A stretch of DNA of 64,000 bases, from NCBI GenBank assembly GCA_963924555.1, contig OZ004587.1, forward strand, positions 6,836,075 to 6,900,074, read 5' to 3'. The notes beneath the pieces were generated by a model, which worked only from the letters and a program-made list of their open reading frames with translations, was not told the DNA's origin and made no database searches. The DNA is from Crambe crambe. Taxonomy: Eukaryota; Porifera; Demospongiae; Poecilosclerida; Crambeidae. The position numbers and the translations under genes were made by a program. Of this stretch, positions 33,296 to 44,528 are shown in pieces (the first letter of the stretch is position 1; every line of letters begins with the position of its first letter).

Positions 33296-33585
33296 TGTCT
33301 GCTCAAACTCCTCCAGAACAGCGTCAACAATCGACACCAGCTGCCATCTTAATCTAAAATTTTTATGATTCATTCATCAGATTCATCTTCTTGCCAGGCA
33401 TGATCCTTTCACATACGACAATCAAATTTATATCAACTTGTGCAGTTATAATCACACAATGTGCTTTTACCATCATTATCCACACAGTTTTCCTTCAAAA
33501 TAATGAGTCATATCGAACGACTTTTCATTACAAATGATATTATGTCAGCCATTTTGAAATTAATGTTGTCATTTGTCACGCACGA
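33296..33585 (+). repeat. About 300-bp repeat, direct copy 1
   Basis: Same repeat as 34109-34400 and, inverted, 26543-26852. Starts near CTCAAACTCCTCC and runs through ACAATGTGCTTTTACCAT. No gene. Confidence 0.8.
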
Positions 33586-33689
33586 GCGTCTGTTATGATC
33601 ACATGCATGTATGCACGTGCCAACCAGCTAGCTAGCCTAGTGCCTCTCTTGAGTTGTATATAAAAAGTAAACAAACAAGTAAAAGGAAA

Positions 33690-33945
33690 AAAAAATTTAA
33701 AAGGCCGTGTAGTGTTAGTCTGTACTTTAACCTATAGCAGTTTCTGTGAACAAACATCAAAATTATGCTGCCTTCAATAATAATCCCTACATCACTGCCT
33801 AAACCAAGCAGAGCTTTTATACTGACATGAACAATTAAAGCTTGGTGGGAGGCAGTGATATAGGGATTATTATTGAAGGCAGCATAATTTTGATGTTTGT
33901 TCACAGAAACTGCTATAGACTTACACTACATGGCCTTTTTAAAAT
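33690..33945. repeat. Long palindrome (fold-back element) 1
   Basis: Arms of about 100 bp carry GCTGCCTTCAATAATAATCC and its complement; outer edges AAAAGGCCGTGTAG and CTACATGGCCTTTT; spacer of about 45 bp. Close relative of 34485-34779. A single GGCCATGTAG edge also occurs at about 57648. Confidence 0.8.
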
Positions 33946-34108
33946 TTTTGGCCATCATCAGAGAGTGCGGTAGCACTCTCTATGTGGGTTAGTACGGAAT
34001 GGGCATGGCTTCTCTCATTAGAACAATACAAACTAGACTCTCTGTATCTCTTCTATTCTTGCTACAGGCTCAACTAAACTTCTCTGAAAAACAATGCAAA
34101 AGATGATG

Positions 34109-34400
34109 ATATGACCGCTCAAACTCCTCCCAACGATCGGCACCAGCCACAGCCTAAATCTAAAATTTTTATGATTCGTTCATCATCATCATCATCATCA
34201 TCTTCTTTGACGGCTGTAACTCCATGATCCTTTCACATACGACAATGTGAAATTCATATCAACTTGTGCAGTTATTACCACACAATGTGCTTTTACCATC
34301 GTTATATCCACACTTTCCCTTCAAAATAATCACTCATATCGAACGACTTTTCATTATAACTATGTCAGCCATTTTAAAATGACATCATTTGTCATGTGCG
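34109..34400 (+). repeat. About 300-bp repeat, direct copy 2
   Basis: Second direct copy of the repeat, with an expanded (CAT)n tract at about 34180-34200. Confidence 0.8.
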
Positions 34401-34484
34401 CGTCTGTCACTATCACATGCATGTACGCACATGCCAACCAGCTATTTTTACTTGAAAACAATATTCATACAAAAAGTAAACAAA

Positions 34485-34779
34485 CAAGTGAAAGGAAAAA
34501 ATTTATGCTAAATAAAAAGGCCATGTAAGGTTAGCCTGTACTTTAACAGTTTCTGTCAACAAAAAATTATGCTGCCTTCAATAATAATCCCTACATCACT
34601 GCCTAAACCAAGCAGAACACTTTTATACTGACATGAACAATTAAAGCAGCTTGGTGGGAGGCAGTGATGTAGGGATTATTATTGAAGGCAGCATAATTTT
34701 TTGTTGACAGAAACTGTTAAAGTACAGACTAACCCTACATGGCCTTTTTCTTTAGCATAAATTTTTTCCTTTCACTTGT
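34485..34779. repeat. Long palindrome (fold-back element) 2
   Basis: Arms of about 120 bp from ACAAGTGAAAGGAAAAAATT to its complement near 34779, with the same core GCTGCCTTCAATAATAATCC as palindrome 1 and a spacer of about 50 bp. Confidence 0.8.
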
Positions 34780-34934
34780 ACATTATATATAGTCCTGCCC
34801 TCCAGCACTTGGGAGACCCCGAGTGTTACATATGTAATAATCAAAATAGGATAATTTTTGTCTATGTAAATAATATAGAACATTAGCTGATTAAGGCATC
34901 CATTTGTAAATCTTCATGAGCATATCTAACACAG

Positions 34935-35354
34935 CTATGGCAAACACCTCAGCAAGTAGCTATCCTTTTTGCATCTCCCCCACCCTCCCCCCTTGATAAT
35001 ACCTGGTTGAGGGTTTGCAGCAGAAGGGTCAGGCACTGGATATAGATATTCTTTCTCTAGAATCTCAATAATGTCTCCATATCTTATAATATTCTTATGT
35101 AAATGATCAACCATTTTGTGGTAATTGCAAGGGTTGAGTTCAACTCGATCTCTGATTGCAGTCACTAACATGCTAGCTTTTTGAGCATCCGTCAGATTTG
35201 ATTTTGGGTTGTCAACTTCATCGTAATGTTCTTGTGTGATGAATCCTTGCTGAAGGAGAAACAGTGCAATATCTCTATCAGACTTGAAAGCAATTTCCAG
35301 CTCCCTTTTGCACTTCACTATAGTGGAATACTCCTTGGATTTGGAATCTGCCAT
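34935..35354 (-). CDS. CARD-like domain protein, probably first exon
   Basis: 139-residue frame beginning MADSKSKEYSTIVKCKREL. Residues about 15-105 have the spacing and motifs of a CARD-type death fold: LLQQGFITQEHYDEV, then AQKASMLVTAIRDRVELNP, YHKMVDHLHKN and IIEILEKEY. CARDs recruit other CARD proteins in apoptosis and inflammasome-type signalling. After PNPQPG-like residues a CAG followed by GTATTATC could be a splice donor near residue 117. The last 20 or so residues are then intron read-through, and the rest of the gene may have been lost to the LTR region ending at 34830. It lies between NLR-A and NLR-B, which carry related CARD-like domains, so it may be an adaptor or a receptor fragment. 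Confidence 0.65.
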   Translation of the reverse strand: MADSKSKEYSTIVKCKRELEIAFKSDRDIALFLLQQGFITQEHYDEVDNPKSNLTDAQKASMLVTAIRDRVELNPCNYHKMVDHLHKNIIRYGDIIEILEKEYLYPVPDPSAANPQPGIIKGGGWGRCKKDSYLLRCLP

Positions 35355-35359
35355 TCAGA

Positions 35360-37590
35360 AACAGTAGCTATCACTTCCAACACCAGTGAGAAAACTATAA
35401 TAAAAGAAGCATAGCTGTGACAACATTGGCTAGCTGTGGCTACCCTACATTAACTTTAGCTATACATGAGTCAGAGAGTGGAATATGGTTCATGAGTAAG
35501 GCGGCCATATTTTCACAAACTGAAGCCAAGTGCGAGTGAAATGACAGACCTCGAGTGTGATAAATGATTTATTCTATATACTTACAAATAAACATCTGAA
35601 TCATCTACAACAAGCTAGACAACAATATGCTAGCCTTGAGTGAAAATGACAATAAACATGCACAAGCCTGTCCATCAACTAGCTATGCCAGCAAACAAGA
35701 CAAGCTTTAGTTCTTGTAGTGCAAGAGTGAGAGGGACTAGCTGGCAAAAGTTTTCCGTATAACATTACTATACAGGTTTGAGGCCTACTACAACAACAGA
35801 ATTGTTGGAATGGATCAGTTGCCTTGGAAATTTATGATGAGTAATTATAAAGGGAATGAAGTAGGGATGCTGTGATCCTGCTATCTAAGTTAATTGTAAC
35901 TACGAGGTTTCATCACAATATTGTATGAGCCGAAATGAATCTGATCTGAAGGGCTAATGCTGATGGGGCTCATATCTATACAGTTGATAATAATAAAATT
36001 GCCAATGACCTATATTGTATATAATTAAGGCCTTTTACTGGTGTCATGCATGTACCAGATATAGTATTACATCAATGCTTGATTCATAACAGACTAGTGC
36101 CTAGTGCCTAGGGTCTACACTCTGAACATTGAGAGACTAACATCAAGAGAGAAAGTTAATGACAGATTAGTCAGTTATGAGGTCAAGGTCCAAGAATCAG
36201 ATGTGGCATAAAAATGTCTGTTACATTCTAGGTTGAAAGCTAGCAAGTTGGAAAATGATGTGCTATTTTTGAACATGTCAAGTTAAGGGTAAAGGATTAT
36301 AGCACAGTCAATTTTGAGTAGCTAGTGTGGTATAAAAATTTTAGTATTTGAATGAACCATTTCTGAAAAAAGTTGTTTGATGATGATGATGATGATGATG
36401 ATGAATGACAAGATGAAAACGGCGATATTAGAATCGCTGTAAAATGACATTGCTTTGTCTTCTGCTCTTCATATTTGAGTTCTAGCATATTGAAGGTGCT
36501 CTCTCTTCAATAGGAGTTGCTGATTGGGGGGGGGGGAAGCTCCCCCCCCCCCCCCCCCCCTCCTCCCTTTGATGATCACTGGTTGTTACATGTAGTCACC
36601 AAAGGGAGTAATTAAGGACCAATTTGGGATACTTCAGAGTAGTAAGCATTTTTGGCTTTGCACTTCGTGTGGGAGGGGGCACATCCCCCTCCCACACCCT
36701 CCCCCTCGCTGTGGCCTATGGCCATGCAATCGGTGAGCTTCCCCCCAAGGTGAAATTCCTAGATGTAACCCTGGTAGGAGGAAAATATTCTGGAGTTATG
36801 AATTAGTCGAATGGGGCAATCCATGCCATCCATACTTACAGAATACTATCGTACTCTCTGATAACTCTGTGAGATATGGGCAGTTATCTCATGCTGTGCC
36901 TATGGCTATTGACTATTGATATTCATAAGGGGTACATACTCATAATTATCTCTGGATTCATTATTCATGACAATGAATTACATGATATAATATTGCTTGT
37001 GGTTAGCTCTAGCTACATACAACCTAACACACCTTGCATGGGTGCTGATAGCTGTCAGCAATAAATTATTGGGTCTCATACATGTCAATGCAATTCTGTT
37101 TAGAGTGCTATTAGCTAGCTGTGGCTCATGTGAGCATTATTTTTGCAACTTTGGGGTGTGTATATACAGAGGGAGGGAGAAAAAAGGTCTGCTATATTTT
37201 AGGTACTTATTGTCAAGAAATGGAGGACTTGATGTCAGGTTATCCAGCCAACTGAAGTGGGGATTTTCACTCTTGTTACTTAATGGCAACAGTTTAGAGG
37301 AAAGCAAGAGACCCAGAAGCTACAATGGACATTATTAACCCTCGTGCTTGGCACAAGGGTCAAAGTACACAGTTGTGTGTGTGTGCCTGGGGCAGATCCA
37401 GAGGGGGTTGCAACCCCCCTTTTGGTTCTATAATATGCTTATTTAGCAGTCATCTTCTGCATACTTGAAGTTGAATCTTTTTTGTTACTGTAGCTGTGGC
37501 CTGTAGTCAGATACAAACCATGATCATCATGGCCTCAAAGATAAAAGCTTTTAACACTTGACTAAATTCTTAGCTGTTATTTTGGGATTG
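35360..37590. other. No gene seen; simple repeats
   Basis: AT-rich sequence with a (GAT)n tract at about 36376-36403, a G9/C20 inverted homopolymer at about 36526-36561, and a C-rich patch at about 36670-36710. Short open frames show no domains. Confidence 0.5.
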
Positions 37591-37592
37591 AA

Positions 37593-37853
37593 ATGTCAAG
37601 GAAGAAGGATTCAAGTGGCTGTATCAAGTTGAGTGCTATGTTTCGTAAAAGGTAGGAATGTAACTAAGAACTAGTGCTATAATTAATCTTTAGGTCTCTA
37701 GAATCTAATTCTACTGTGCCACCAAAAAATCATGCCCAGTTAGTACTACTGCTCCTAAAATAAGTGTAAGTGGGAGTGATGTAATCCTGCCTAGTGATCC
37801 AGATACTCCAATCGTCCCAGAAAACTTTTCCAAGCTTCTTTGTTTGATAAGTG
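37593..37853 (+). pseudogene. Possible decayed 5' exons of an unidentified gene
   Basis: Exon-like 37593-37651 encodes MSRKKDSSGCIKLSAMFRKR and stops at a GTAGGAATG donor. After a TTTAG acceptor, 37694 onward reads SLESNSTVPPK in phase, then after a 1-base shift in an A-run reads SVSGSDVILPSDPDTPIVPE. The splice phase and composition suggest a real ancestral gene, possibly the N-terminus of a transposase-derived protein. I do not recognise the family. Confidence 0.35.
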
Positions 37854-38028
37854 ATTTAGTTTGAGCAATAGATACATTTTTTCTAAGGCCAAATCAATTA
37901 AGTTTTCTGTTTACTCATTCTTTGCTGTGTGCCCAGAGTTAAAATAACTGCTGGCCCTTGACATCAGAGTGTAGCTAGCTTAGAGGTGGAAAATCAATTG
38001 TGTATTGGAATCTTTTTTGCGGGGCGCT

Positions 38029-38552
38029 GGAAAAGTGAAGGGCCTGGTATAAGTTGCATGCGCTCCATCCCTTGAATTAAGGGGATTCGCTATACTTTCG
38101 GGCACATCTGTTACACAAATTGTCATGAACATTACATCATCATAATTTTGAGAGCTGAGTCAGGAGCTCTAGATTGTCACTTTTGCTCTTTCTGCACTAG
38201 ATTCAACTCACCTCACTCTCAGAAGCATTCTGTGCAAGCTCTTTATGAAAGAAGTGATTTATTTGTGTCGCTACCAACTGGTTAGAGTCGCTGCTATAAA
38301 GTACTTTTTTGTTTTTGACCATAAGCTTGGCTTGAGAGGGATAGTGCTGTTCTTGTTGTGTTTTAGTTTATTTCACTGATGTGGATAAGGTCTGGAGCCA
38401 GATCTAGCTAGCTAGCTAGCTTTAAGCTGAATGCGCATGTGCTACATACGTTTTTATGATTACATCATTCATCATGCACGAAATTTTACGTATTATTTCA
38501 TGTTTAATTAAGTGCGTGCGCATGAAACTTATACCAGGCCCTTCGCTTTTCC
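38029..38552. mobile_element. Small TIR element
   Basis: GAAGGGCCTGGTATAAGTT at about 38036-38054 and its complement near 38525-38546, extended by GGAAAAG / CTTTTCC, form inverted ends of about 35 bp around 525 bp. No target duplication is certain and no coding frame is seen. Confidence 0.6.
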
Positions 38553-39113
38553 ACCACCCCATGAAAAAAGTGGGCCTGCATGGGTACGAGGCTAATGCCT
38601 GACCTTGACCCAGTGCTACATAAAGAGTTAGCTGCAGACCTTTTAACTACTGTGCCTTCAGAGGTGTTGGAATTAGCAAGATTCGATTGGTCAGACCCAA
38701 AATTGTCCACAGACCACTGAAGCTCTACAACTTACTATATTATTTGAGCATTTTTTTTGTTTGTTTGTTTGATAGCTACTTAATTAACTTTGTTTTTCCC
38801 AAAATATTGGTCAGGCCTGGGCCTGACTGGCCTGACCTGTTCCACCACCTATGACCTTTTGTGTGCGCTGAGGGTTAGCACTTCTGAATCATTCTACAGC
38901 GTTCTGTCTTAGCAGTACTACTAGGTAGATCTAAGTGCTTTGTGGGCTTCCTACATTAGGCCACTTATAGCTATAACTCAACAAAATAATTAAAAGGATC
39001 TAGGTTCACTTGCTCACTGTCAAATGTTGCTAGTAATAATTGTAGCTAGCAAGTTCAAAGTTAATTGCAAGTCTTGCACTTTCCCTATTGAAAGATATAT
39101 ACAGCTGTAGTCT

Positions 39114-39360
39114 GGAGGTGCGATGTGCAATGACCACTGGTAAAAATAGAGGTCTGGTGACAGACCAGATTTTACCCCACGATTCTGGGGGGGGGGGGGG
39201 AGGGGGGAGGGGGAGTTGCGGTATTGTAAATACTCCATCAAGCTTAAAAAATGCTTTCCATAACCAACATCCTCGATTCGCGCTGATCACATTCCATTAG
39301 AACTGGTCTGGTATAGCGGTGTTACCAGACTCCTATTTTTACCAGGGGTCATCACACCTC
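39114..39360. mobile_element. MITE of about 245 bp containing a G-run
   Basis: Left GAGGTG...CACTGGTAAAAATAGA then GGTCTGGTGAC; right GTTACCAGACTCC then TATTTTTACCAGGGGTC...CACCTC. The ends are inverted for about 45 bp. A G13/AG6-type homopolymer tract lies at 39187-39211. Confidence 0.65.
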
Positions 39361-39856
39361 ACAGACTAATACAGCTGCTGATGAGATTTAAGGGGATATG
39401 GACCAACTGACATGAGGAGCTTGGCTGATAACAGTGCACGAGGTCAACTCTTTATTTCACTCTCCACTGAATAAAGATACCCCTCTGTCCTTATAGTCAT
39501 CTAGCCTCTCTTCCCCATCCTCCCCTCCCTCCCCCACCCCGCCTCTAGTCTCGCGGGCCCACGAGACTACCCCGCCTCTACAGCTTGGTAATGAAATTCT
39601 CATGTAAGACAATACAGTGTAGGAGATAAAACAGTGTAGAGTAAAAAACAAACAGCTAACATTTCACTGTAGCTAGCTAGCTAGATTAGTTAGCTTCGAC
39701 GTATTGTACTTACAATATTTCTTGGCACACAACTTTTTTAGCACGACCGACAGCTCCACATCCACAGTACCGTCAGCAGACGCGCCCCTTTTAGGCTTAG
39801 AAAAAGAAATTCATTGTTTCTCAGGCCCGCCCGCATGATTAATTTGGCAAGCAATT

Positions 39857-40564
39857 ATGACGTCACAAGCGGTCACGCACGTGATATTGAAGAGCAGCTG
39901 CATGCGAACGAACATGTTAGTCTCAACTAAAATCATCTTGCAGTACCTAGCTAGAACTGCTGTAGCTCGAGATTGGAGAGTTGTGATGATTCCAGAAGGA
40001 GATGTAAGTGTTACGTTGGCGGATTTATACCAGTGCATTGTTGATCACGCTCTGGACACACTTGAGCCGTTTGTTCTGTTACCAGAGCAGAAAAACGTTC
40101 CTATAAAAGCCCAGATAGGGAAAGAGCAAGCAGGAGCATTTCAAGATATACCCATGGCAGTTAGCATAAGTGATGCCGTACCTACATTCGGAGTCTACAT
40201 TAAATTCTTTGTCCAGTGTGAAGAAGTTCAAGGGGCGTGTGCACGTGTTTCTGTTGCTTGCAGAATGAAAAACATCATTTGAAGGTCTTTTTGATCGTGT
40301 TTTTGTTCGGGAAAATATTTCATGTGATGATTGCATTGAAATACCACATTATTCAAGTTCAAAGTTAGAAGAAATATGTACTTATTGTGCAAGTCAAGTG
40401 AACTCAGTCAATCTTGTTGATGGACAGTACCCCCTTTGCAAAGACTGCAAACAACATGGCAAGTCTCCTCTATTGAAAAGGAAGAGGAAACATGTAATCA
40501 AAAAATGCAAAAACAAAAAAAACAAAGTTTTCTGCACCATGCATATTTGTGTTCTCCTTTTATA
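39857..40564 (+). CDS. Uncharacterised protein with three CxxC pairs, one frame change
   Basis: The first frame, 39857-40282, encodes 141 residues including DWRVVMIPEGDVSVTLADLY and PMAVSISDAVPTFGVYIKFF. From about 40268 a second frame continues FEGLFDRVFVREN, then CDDC, CTYC and CKDC pairs spaced like a zinc ribbon or treble clef, then a basic tail (LLKRKRKHVIKK), to a TAA near 40564. The two frames overlap around 40270-40282, so there is either a short intron, a frameshift or a sequence error. I do not recognise the family. The basic tail suggests a nuclear protein, perhaps transposon-related. Confidence 0.45.
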
Positions 40565-40755
40565 ATAATATATAATAGCTAAATTTTATATACTGTTTTC
40601 TGTGTATTTCATTTGTTTTAGTAATCGCGTTTTAATACTCTGCCTTGGTTGGAGGAAAAAAACAAAAAAACAAAAAAAAACCTCCCTCCCTCATGCTTTT
40701 TGACAAAAAAAAGCCTGAGAAACTACAAATTTTATTTTCCCGGCCTTATCATAGA

Positions 40756-41558
40756 TTGTATAGACTACGTAACCGGGATTGGAAACGCAATATAAACTGC
40801 CCGGCCACTCCTTATTGCGCATGCCTGCATTAATTAATACAATAAGAAAAAAGACAATAATTATGGGTATTAAGTGTGCAGCCATTGATCCTGGTGATTT
40901 CTTTCAGGTTCTTCTTCACCTCTGCACCTTCTTGTTCTCTGCCCGAACTATGAGTGAAGATATTGAAGCCTCCCTCTCAGTTGATCATCCCTGAGGAATA
41001 TAATATTAAAAATTAATGTACTCTAATCGTTGAGCTTTTTCTTGGCAAGGGAATGCACACATTTGGAAAGCATAAGTGGAGGGCATGAAGGAATAACTAC
41101 TTGTTATGAATATAAATTGGGGTCACTAGAAACAACTTCACTTTTTCAAAAAAGGTGCGCAAAAACACACCCTGCAAATGTGAACTATTGGCTGAAACTC
41201 TTGAATACATCCAAAGTTCACTACATTTTAGGTATGAGGGCATGAAGTAGAGTGTACACTAAACTCTGAAACTGTAAGTTGAATATTTACTCTTTCATGT
41301 AAGAGGATACAGGTACACAAAGCCAAAACAGGCTAAAACAGGCTGGTATGGGTGTCCGAGCAGCAAAAATTTGCTTTTTGCACGAGTAAGGTGGTGAAGT
41401 TACTAGCTATGCTATGGACTTACTTCTGAACTTCGAGAGGGTCGATTCCTCCACGTTTGGCTTTTTCAGCTCTTCCACGCACCGAAAGACGGATTGTACC
41501 GCGCATGTTGTATTGTTGCTATGGGGCGTTTCCAATCCCGGTTACGTAGTCTATACAA
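40756..41558. mobile_element. Non-autonomous element with P-like ends
   Basis: Perfect 33-bp inverted ends, 40756-40788 and 41526-41558, containing ACTACGTAACCGGGATTGGA. The ACTACGTA start and GGGATTGGAAAC core resemble the P-like transposon ends at 2298 and 6977. Interior non-coding. Inverted similarity continues outward to ATAGATTGTA with a 6-bp gap. Confidence 0.75.
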
Positions 41559-42049
41559 TTACAATCTATATGCAGTCTATCGCCAGCGTGCATCCGGTTG
41601 TATTTACGCAATACAATTTCATTTACATGCTCATCACGCAGAATATACGGACACTAGGATACTAGGAAATTTTCATGACTCTGGATTCTGTCAACATAAA
41701 TCAACAAGACTTGGGCGGCAGTTTTAGGCCGGCACAGATGACCTTTAGTGTGAATTTGGTACACGTAGCTATTACCACTAGAGAGTTATCAAGCCATGTC
41801 TCAATTTCAAGTGTATTGTTGGATTATAGGGCCATTTCCTGTAAACAAGTTATTTCATTTTGATACCAGGTACATTCTATAGAGGAATACTTACTGCATG
41901 TATAAATCCAACAATCATTTCTGTTCAAACATAATAACACAGTATAAATGACACCACATCTTTGCCACAAATAAATCACAATACACACTATAATGACTAC
42001 AGTCTTGACAGCTTTGTTTCTTGAATTTCTACTTCAGTGCCTGCAGTGA

Positions 42050-42400
42050 TCAATGACAAGTAAAGTACATCAGAGTAAACGTGGCCCCTGCTACATTTGT
42101 GTCATAAGGAGAGCGTGCAGTATACACATTCAGAGAATATGGAACAAATGTTAATTTTGGATCCAATGTCAAGCTTGCTATAACCGAGTAGCAGGAAATA
42201 TAAATTTTCACCCAGGACCGAAGGCCTAAACCAGTAACTACTGGTATATTAAACTGCAATGCAAAACAGGGTCTACAGGCATACTAACATAGCCACACCT
42301 TCTAACAGGGAAATAACTGGTGGTGTTCACTGTGAATAACACAGTAAACACACTTTCAAGGAACACTACATTCAGGTTTACAGTACCTTGCAACTTGCAA
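42050..42400 (-). other. Possible terminal exon(s) of an unidentified gene
   Basis: A minus-strand frame of 69 codons (42259-42050) reads VVTGLGLRSWVKIYIS, LTLDPKLTFVPYSLNVY, and RSPYDTNVAGATFTLMYFTCH before a TGA; CATTGCAG precedes it. A second open frame upstream (about 42260-42400) reads LNVVFLESVFTVLFTVNTTS. Amino-acid composition looks protein-like, but I cannot name the family or link the pieces. Confidence 0.3.
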
Positions 42401-43465
42401 GCTCATAGGGAGTGAATGTGTATCAGATCCAACACAGAGAACAGTACTCTAAATATTGCCCATCACCCGACATATCAACCCTTATTTGAGCCAGATCAGT
42501 AATGAACAGTCTACCCTATCAAAGTAGACATGAAAATTATTTGAGATAGATGGAAAATTCTAACTTGAGAATGATTCTAACACTGCTATGATTATATTAA
42601 ACATACACTTATATATACAAACATGGGCCATTTGCTGTAAAATGTAAGTATCAACCTAAAGTATGGACATACATGTTAGAATACATACTGACTATATGTT
42701 TATAGTAAGATAACTTCTGTTCATCTTTCTGAAGGGCCCTTAAAAACCATCTAAACTTCCATGATTCTCAACCACCATGGCCACCATGGCTATTCTATGC
42801 TAAAAAGAGTTACTGTTTACTTACATAGCGGATGGTAAGGTAGAATAAGCCTATCACCATCTGTTGAGAACAAACCTACCACCTATAAGGTATCTAGTCT
42901 GAAGAAAAGCCGAGCTCAAGAGATGTACCTCAGCGGCCATTTTCTCAAAAATTATGACGTCATCATGTAATATGTGTAGACTGTATGCTTTTACGAACTA
43001 TTGAAATAATACGCATGCGCATAGAATAAAGGTGGGGCTAGCATGCAGCAAATGTGATGTATGACCGAGGCAGTAGGAAGTGGTGGCGCTGGTAAGTATT
43101 ATAAAGTAGCTATCCAGTGATTTTAGTTATTCTTTATCCGCAGGGAAATACATTCATGTTGTTGGTGAGTGCAATACACAGCACAAGAGCAATAACTATT
43201 CAAGGTACAACTAGTTAGTGCCATTCACCTCTCACATGATGATCTTGAAGGATGTTACAATCAGAATGAAAGCATTGCCAAACCAGGAGGGATACAATTT
43301 ATTGAGTAGATGTAGAGCCTCCAAGCCTTTAATGTCAGGCTAGTCGCATTTAACAATGTCATACATTGTAGCTATGTGGTATAATCTCCCATGAGAAGGA
43401 GGGGCAGAAACATTGTGCCATCCCAAATCATAATATTCCATGCCACTGACTCAATTTCATTCCAG

Positions 43466-43772
43466 AACCAGCCATTCTCCTAGCCACTAGTTGGGACACA
43501 TACGTATTATCAGTACGAATGCAACCTCCAATGCCGTCACACTAGCACTGACGTGTGTTTCTTATGGAGAACCTTTACCAGAAGTAGAATGGTAGGCAAT
43601 CACTATGAACCGCTCCATCTCTATCAATCACATAGTGGCATCCAATATCACTGTCAATACAACAAAAATTGAAACAGAATTGGATGGCTTCAGCATTGCA
43701 TCAGTCTTGTCAACTCTAACAGTCTGTAACATTAATGTGGATCAAGTTCCCATCATCGAGTGTGGAGTGCGA
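43466..43772 (+). pseudogene. Ig-like domain exon of a surface receptor, with stops
   Basis: After TTTCATTCCAG, one frame reads through ALTCVSYGEPLPEVEW, the B- to C-strand signature of a C2-type Ig domain, and later ASVLSTLTVCNI...IIECGVR, the F-strand end. N-glycosylation sites lie between (NATSN, NRSI, NITVN). In-frame stops at 43488 (TAG), 43593 (TAG) and 43773 (TAA) break it. Further exon-like pieces follow at 44183-44228 and 44344-44473, so this is the ectodomain of the same receptor remnant. Confidence 0.6.
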
Positions 43773-44182
43773 TAATGCCCTATGTTCAGATTTCTCCATG
43801 GAATATCACAATTTGCACTCACAAATGATGACATCATCACTAGAGTTTCAATAAGAGAGGTAAGAGGTGTGCAGAGCACCTGTAGCATAGAACTGAAGCA
43901 GTGACCATACTCTTCTAGAGCTTAAATCTCAAAAAGTTATGTAGAGTTGAATTTGCTATTATAGCAAGTCCATATTCAGAGATCGCTCCATATTCATGCA
44001 TCTGTGTACTATGCTTAAACCTAATAAACCTAAAAAGGCTTAATTACCATAGTGACTGAGCTGTTCCTATAGTGACTACATAGCTAATATAGTACTCAGC
44101 AGAGCTATAACAGAAGTAGGCATTAGTCGTTGTTGTCGTCGTTGTTGTTGTTGTTATTATGGACCATTCATGTAGTATGCAG

Positions 44183-44473
44183 AAATATCCATCTTGTCCA
44201 GCTGTTACAGATGCTACCAATTCATCAGGTGAGAGAGCTGGTCACAACACCTATTCCAGACCTTCAAAGCACTTCCCCATTAATTAAGACCTGACCCATA
44301 GAAACAGCCTATAGGTTTCACTGTTGCTTTTGAATGCTTTCAGGAATGACAGAGTCCAGACCTATGGACACAGAGGTGATAGTAATAGCATCAACAGTTG
44401 TGGCATGCATTCTTCTCATCACTGTGGCCTTCGTGTTCTCCACATGCTTCATAGCAACCGCCATATACAAAAG
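44183..44473 (+). pseudogene. Receptor stalk and transmembrane exons
   Basis: Exon 44183-44228 encodes KYPSCPAVTDATNSS plus one base. Exon 44344-44473 joins in phase (G plus GA) and encodes MTESRPMDTEVI, then a single hydrophobic span (VVACILLITVAFVFSTCFIA), then a stop-transfer YKR at a GTAAGTA donor. Both have clean splice sites and no stops. The next exon (44529-44598) has an 8-base deletion relative to its duplicate at 10653-10730 and shifts frame. Confidence 0.6.
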
Positions 44474-44528
44474 GTAAGTAAATATACCTCCTCACTATTT
44501 AAATAGAGACATAGCTGGTTGTTCATAG

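Larger units (their letters stand above)
33149..34830 (+). repeat. Candidate 3' LTR region, internally duplicated
   Basis: Two tandem blocks each begin with the AGAGAGTGC hairpin (33149 and 33960), then CTTCTCTCATTAGAACAATA, a 300-bp repeat and a large palindrome. The region ends GTGTTACA at 34830. The duplication makes it longer than its presumed 5' partner. Inferred. Confidence 0.4.
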
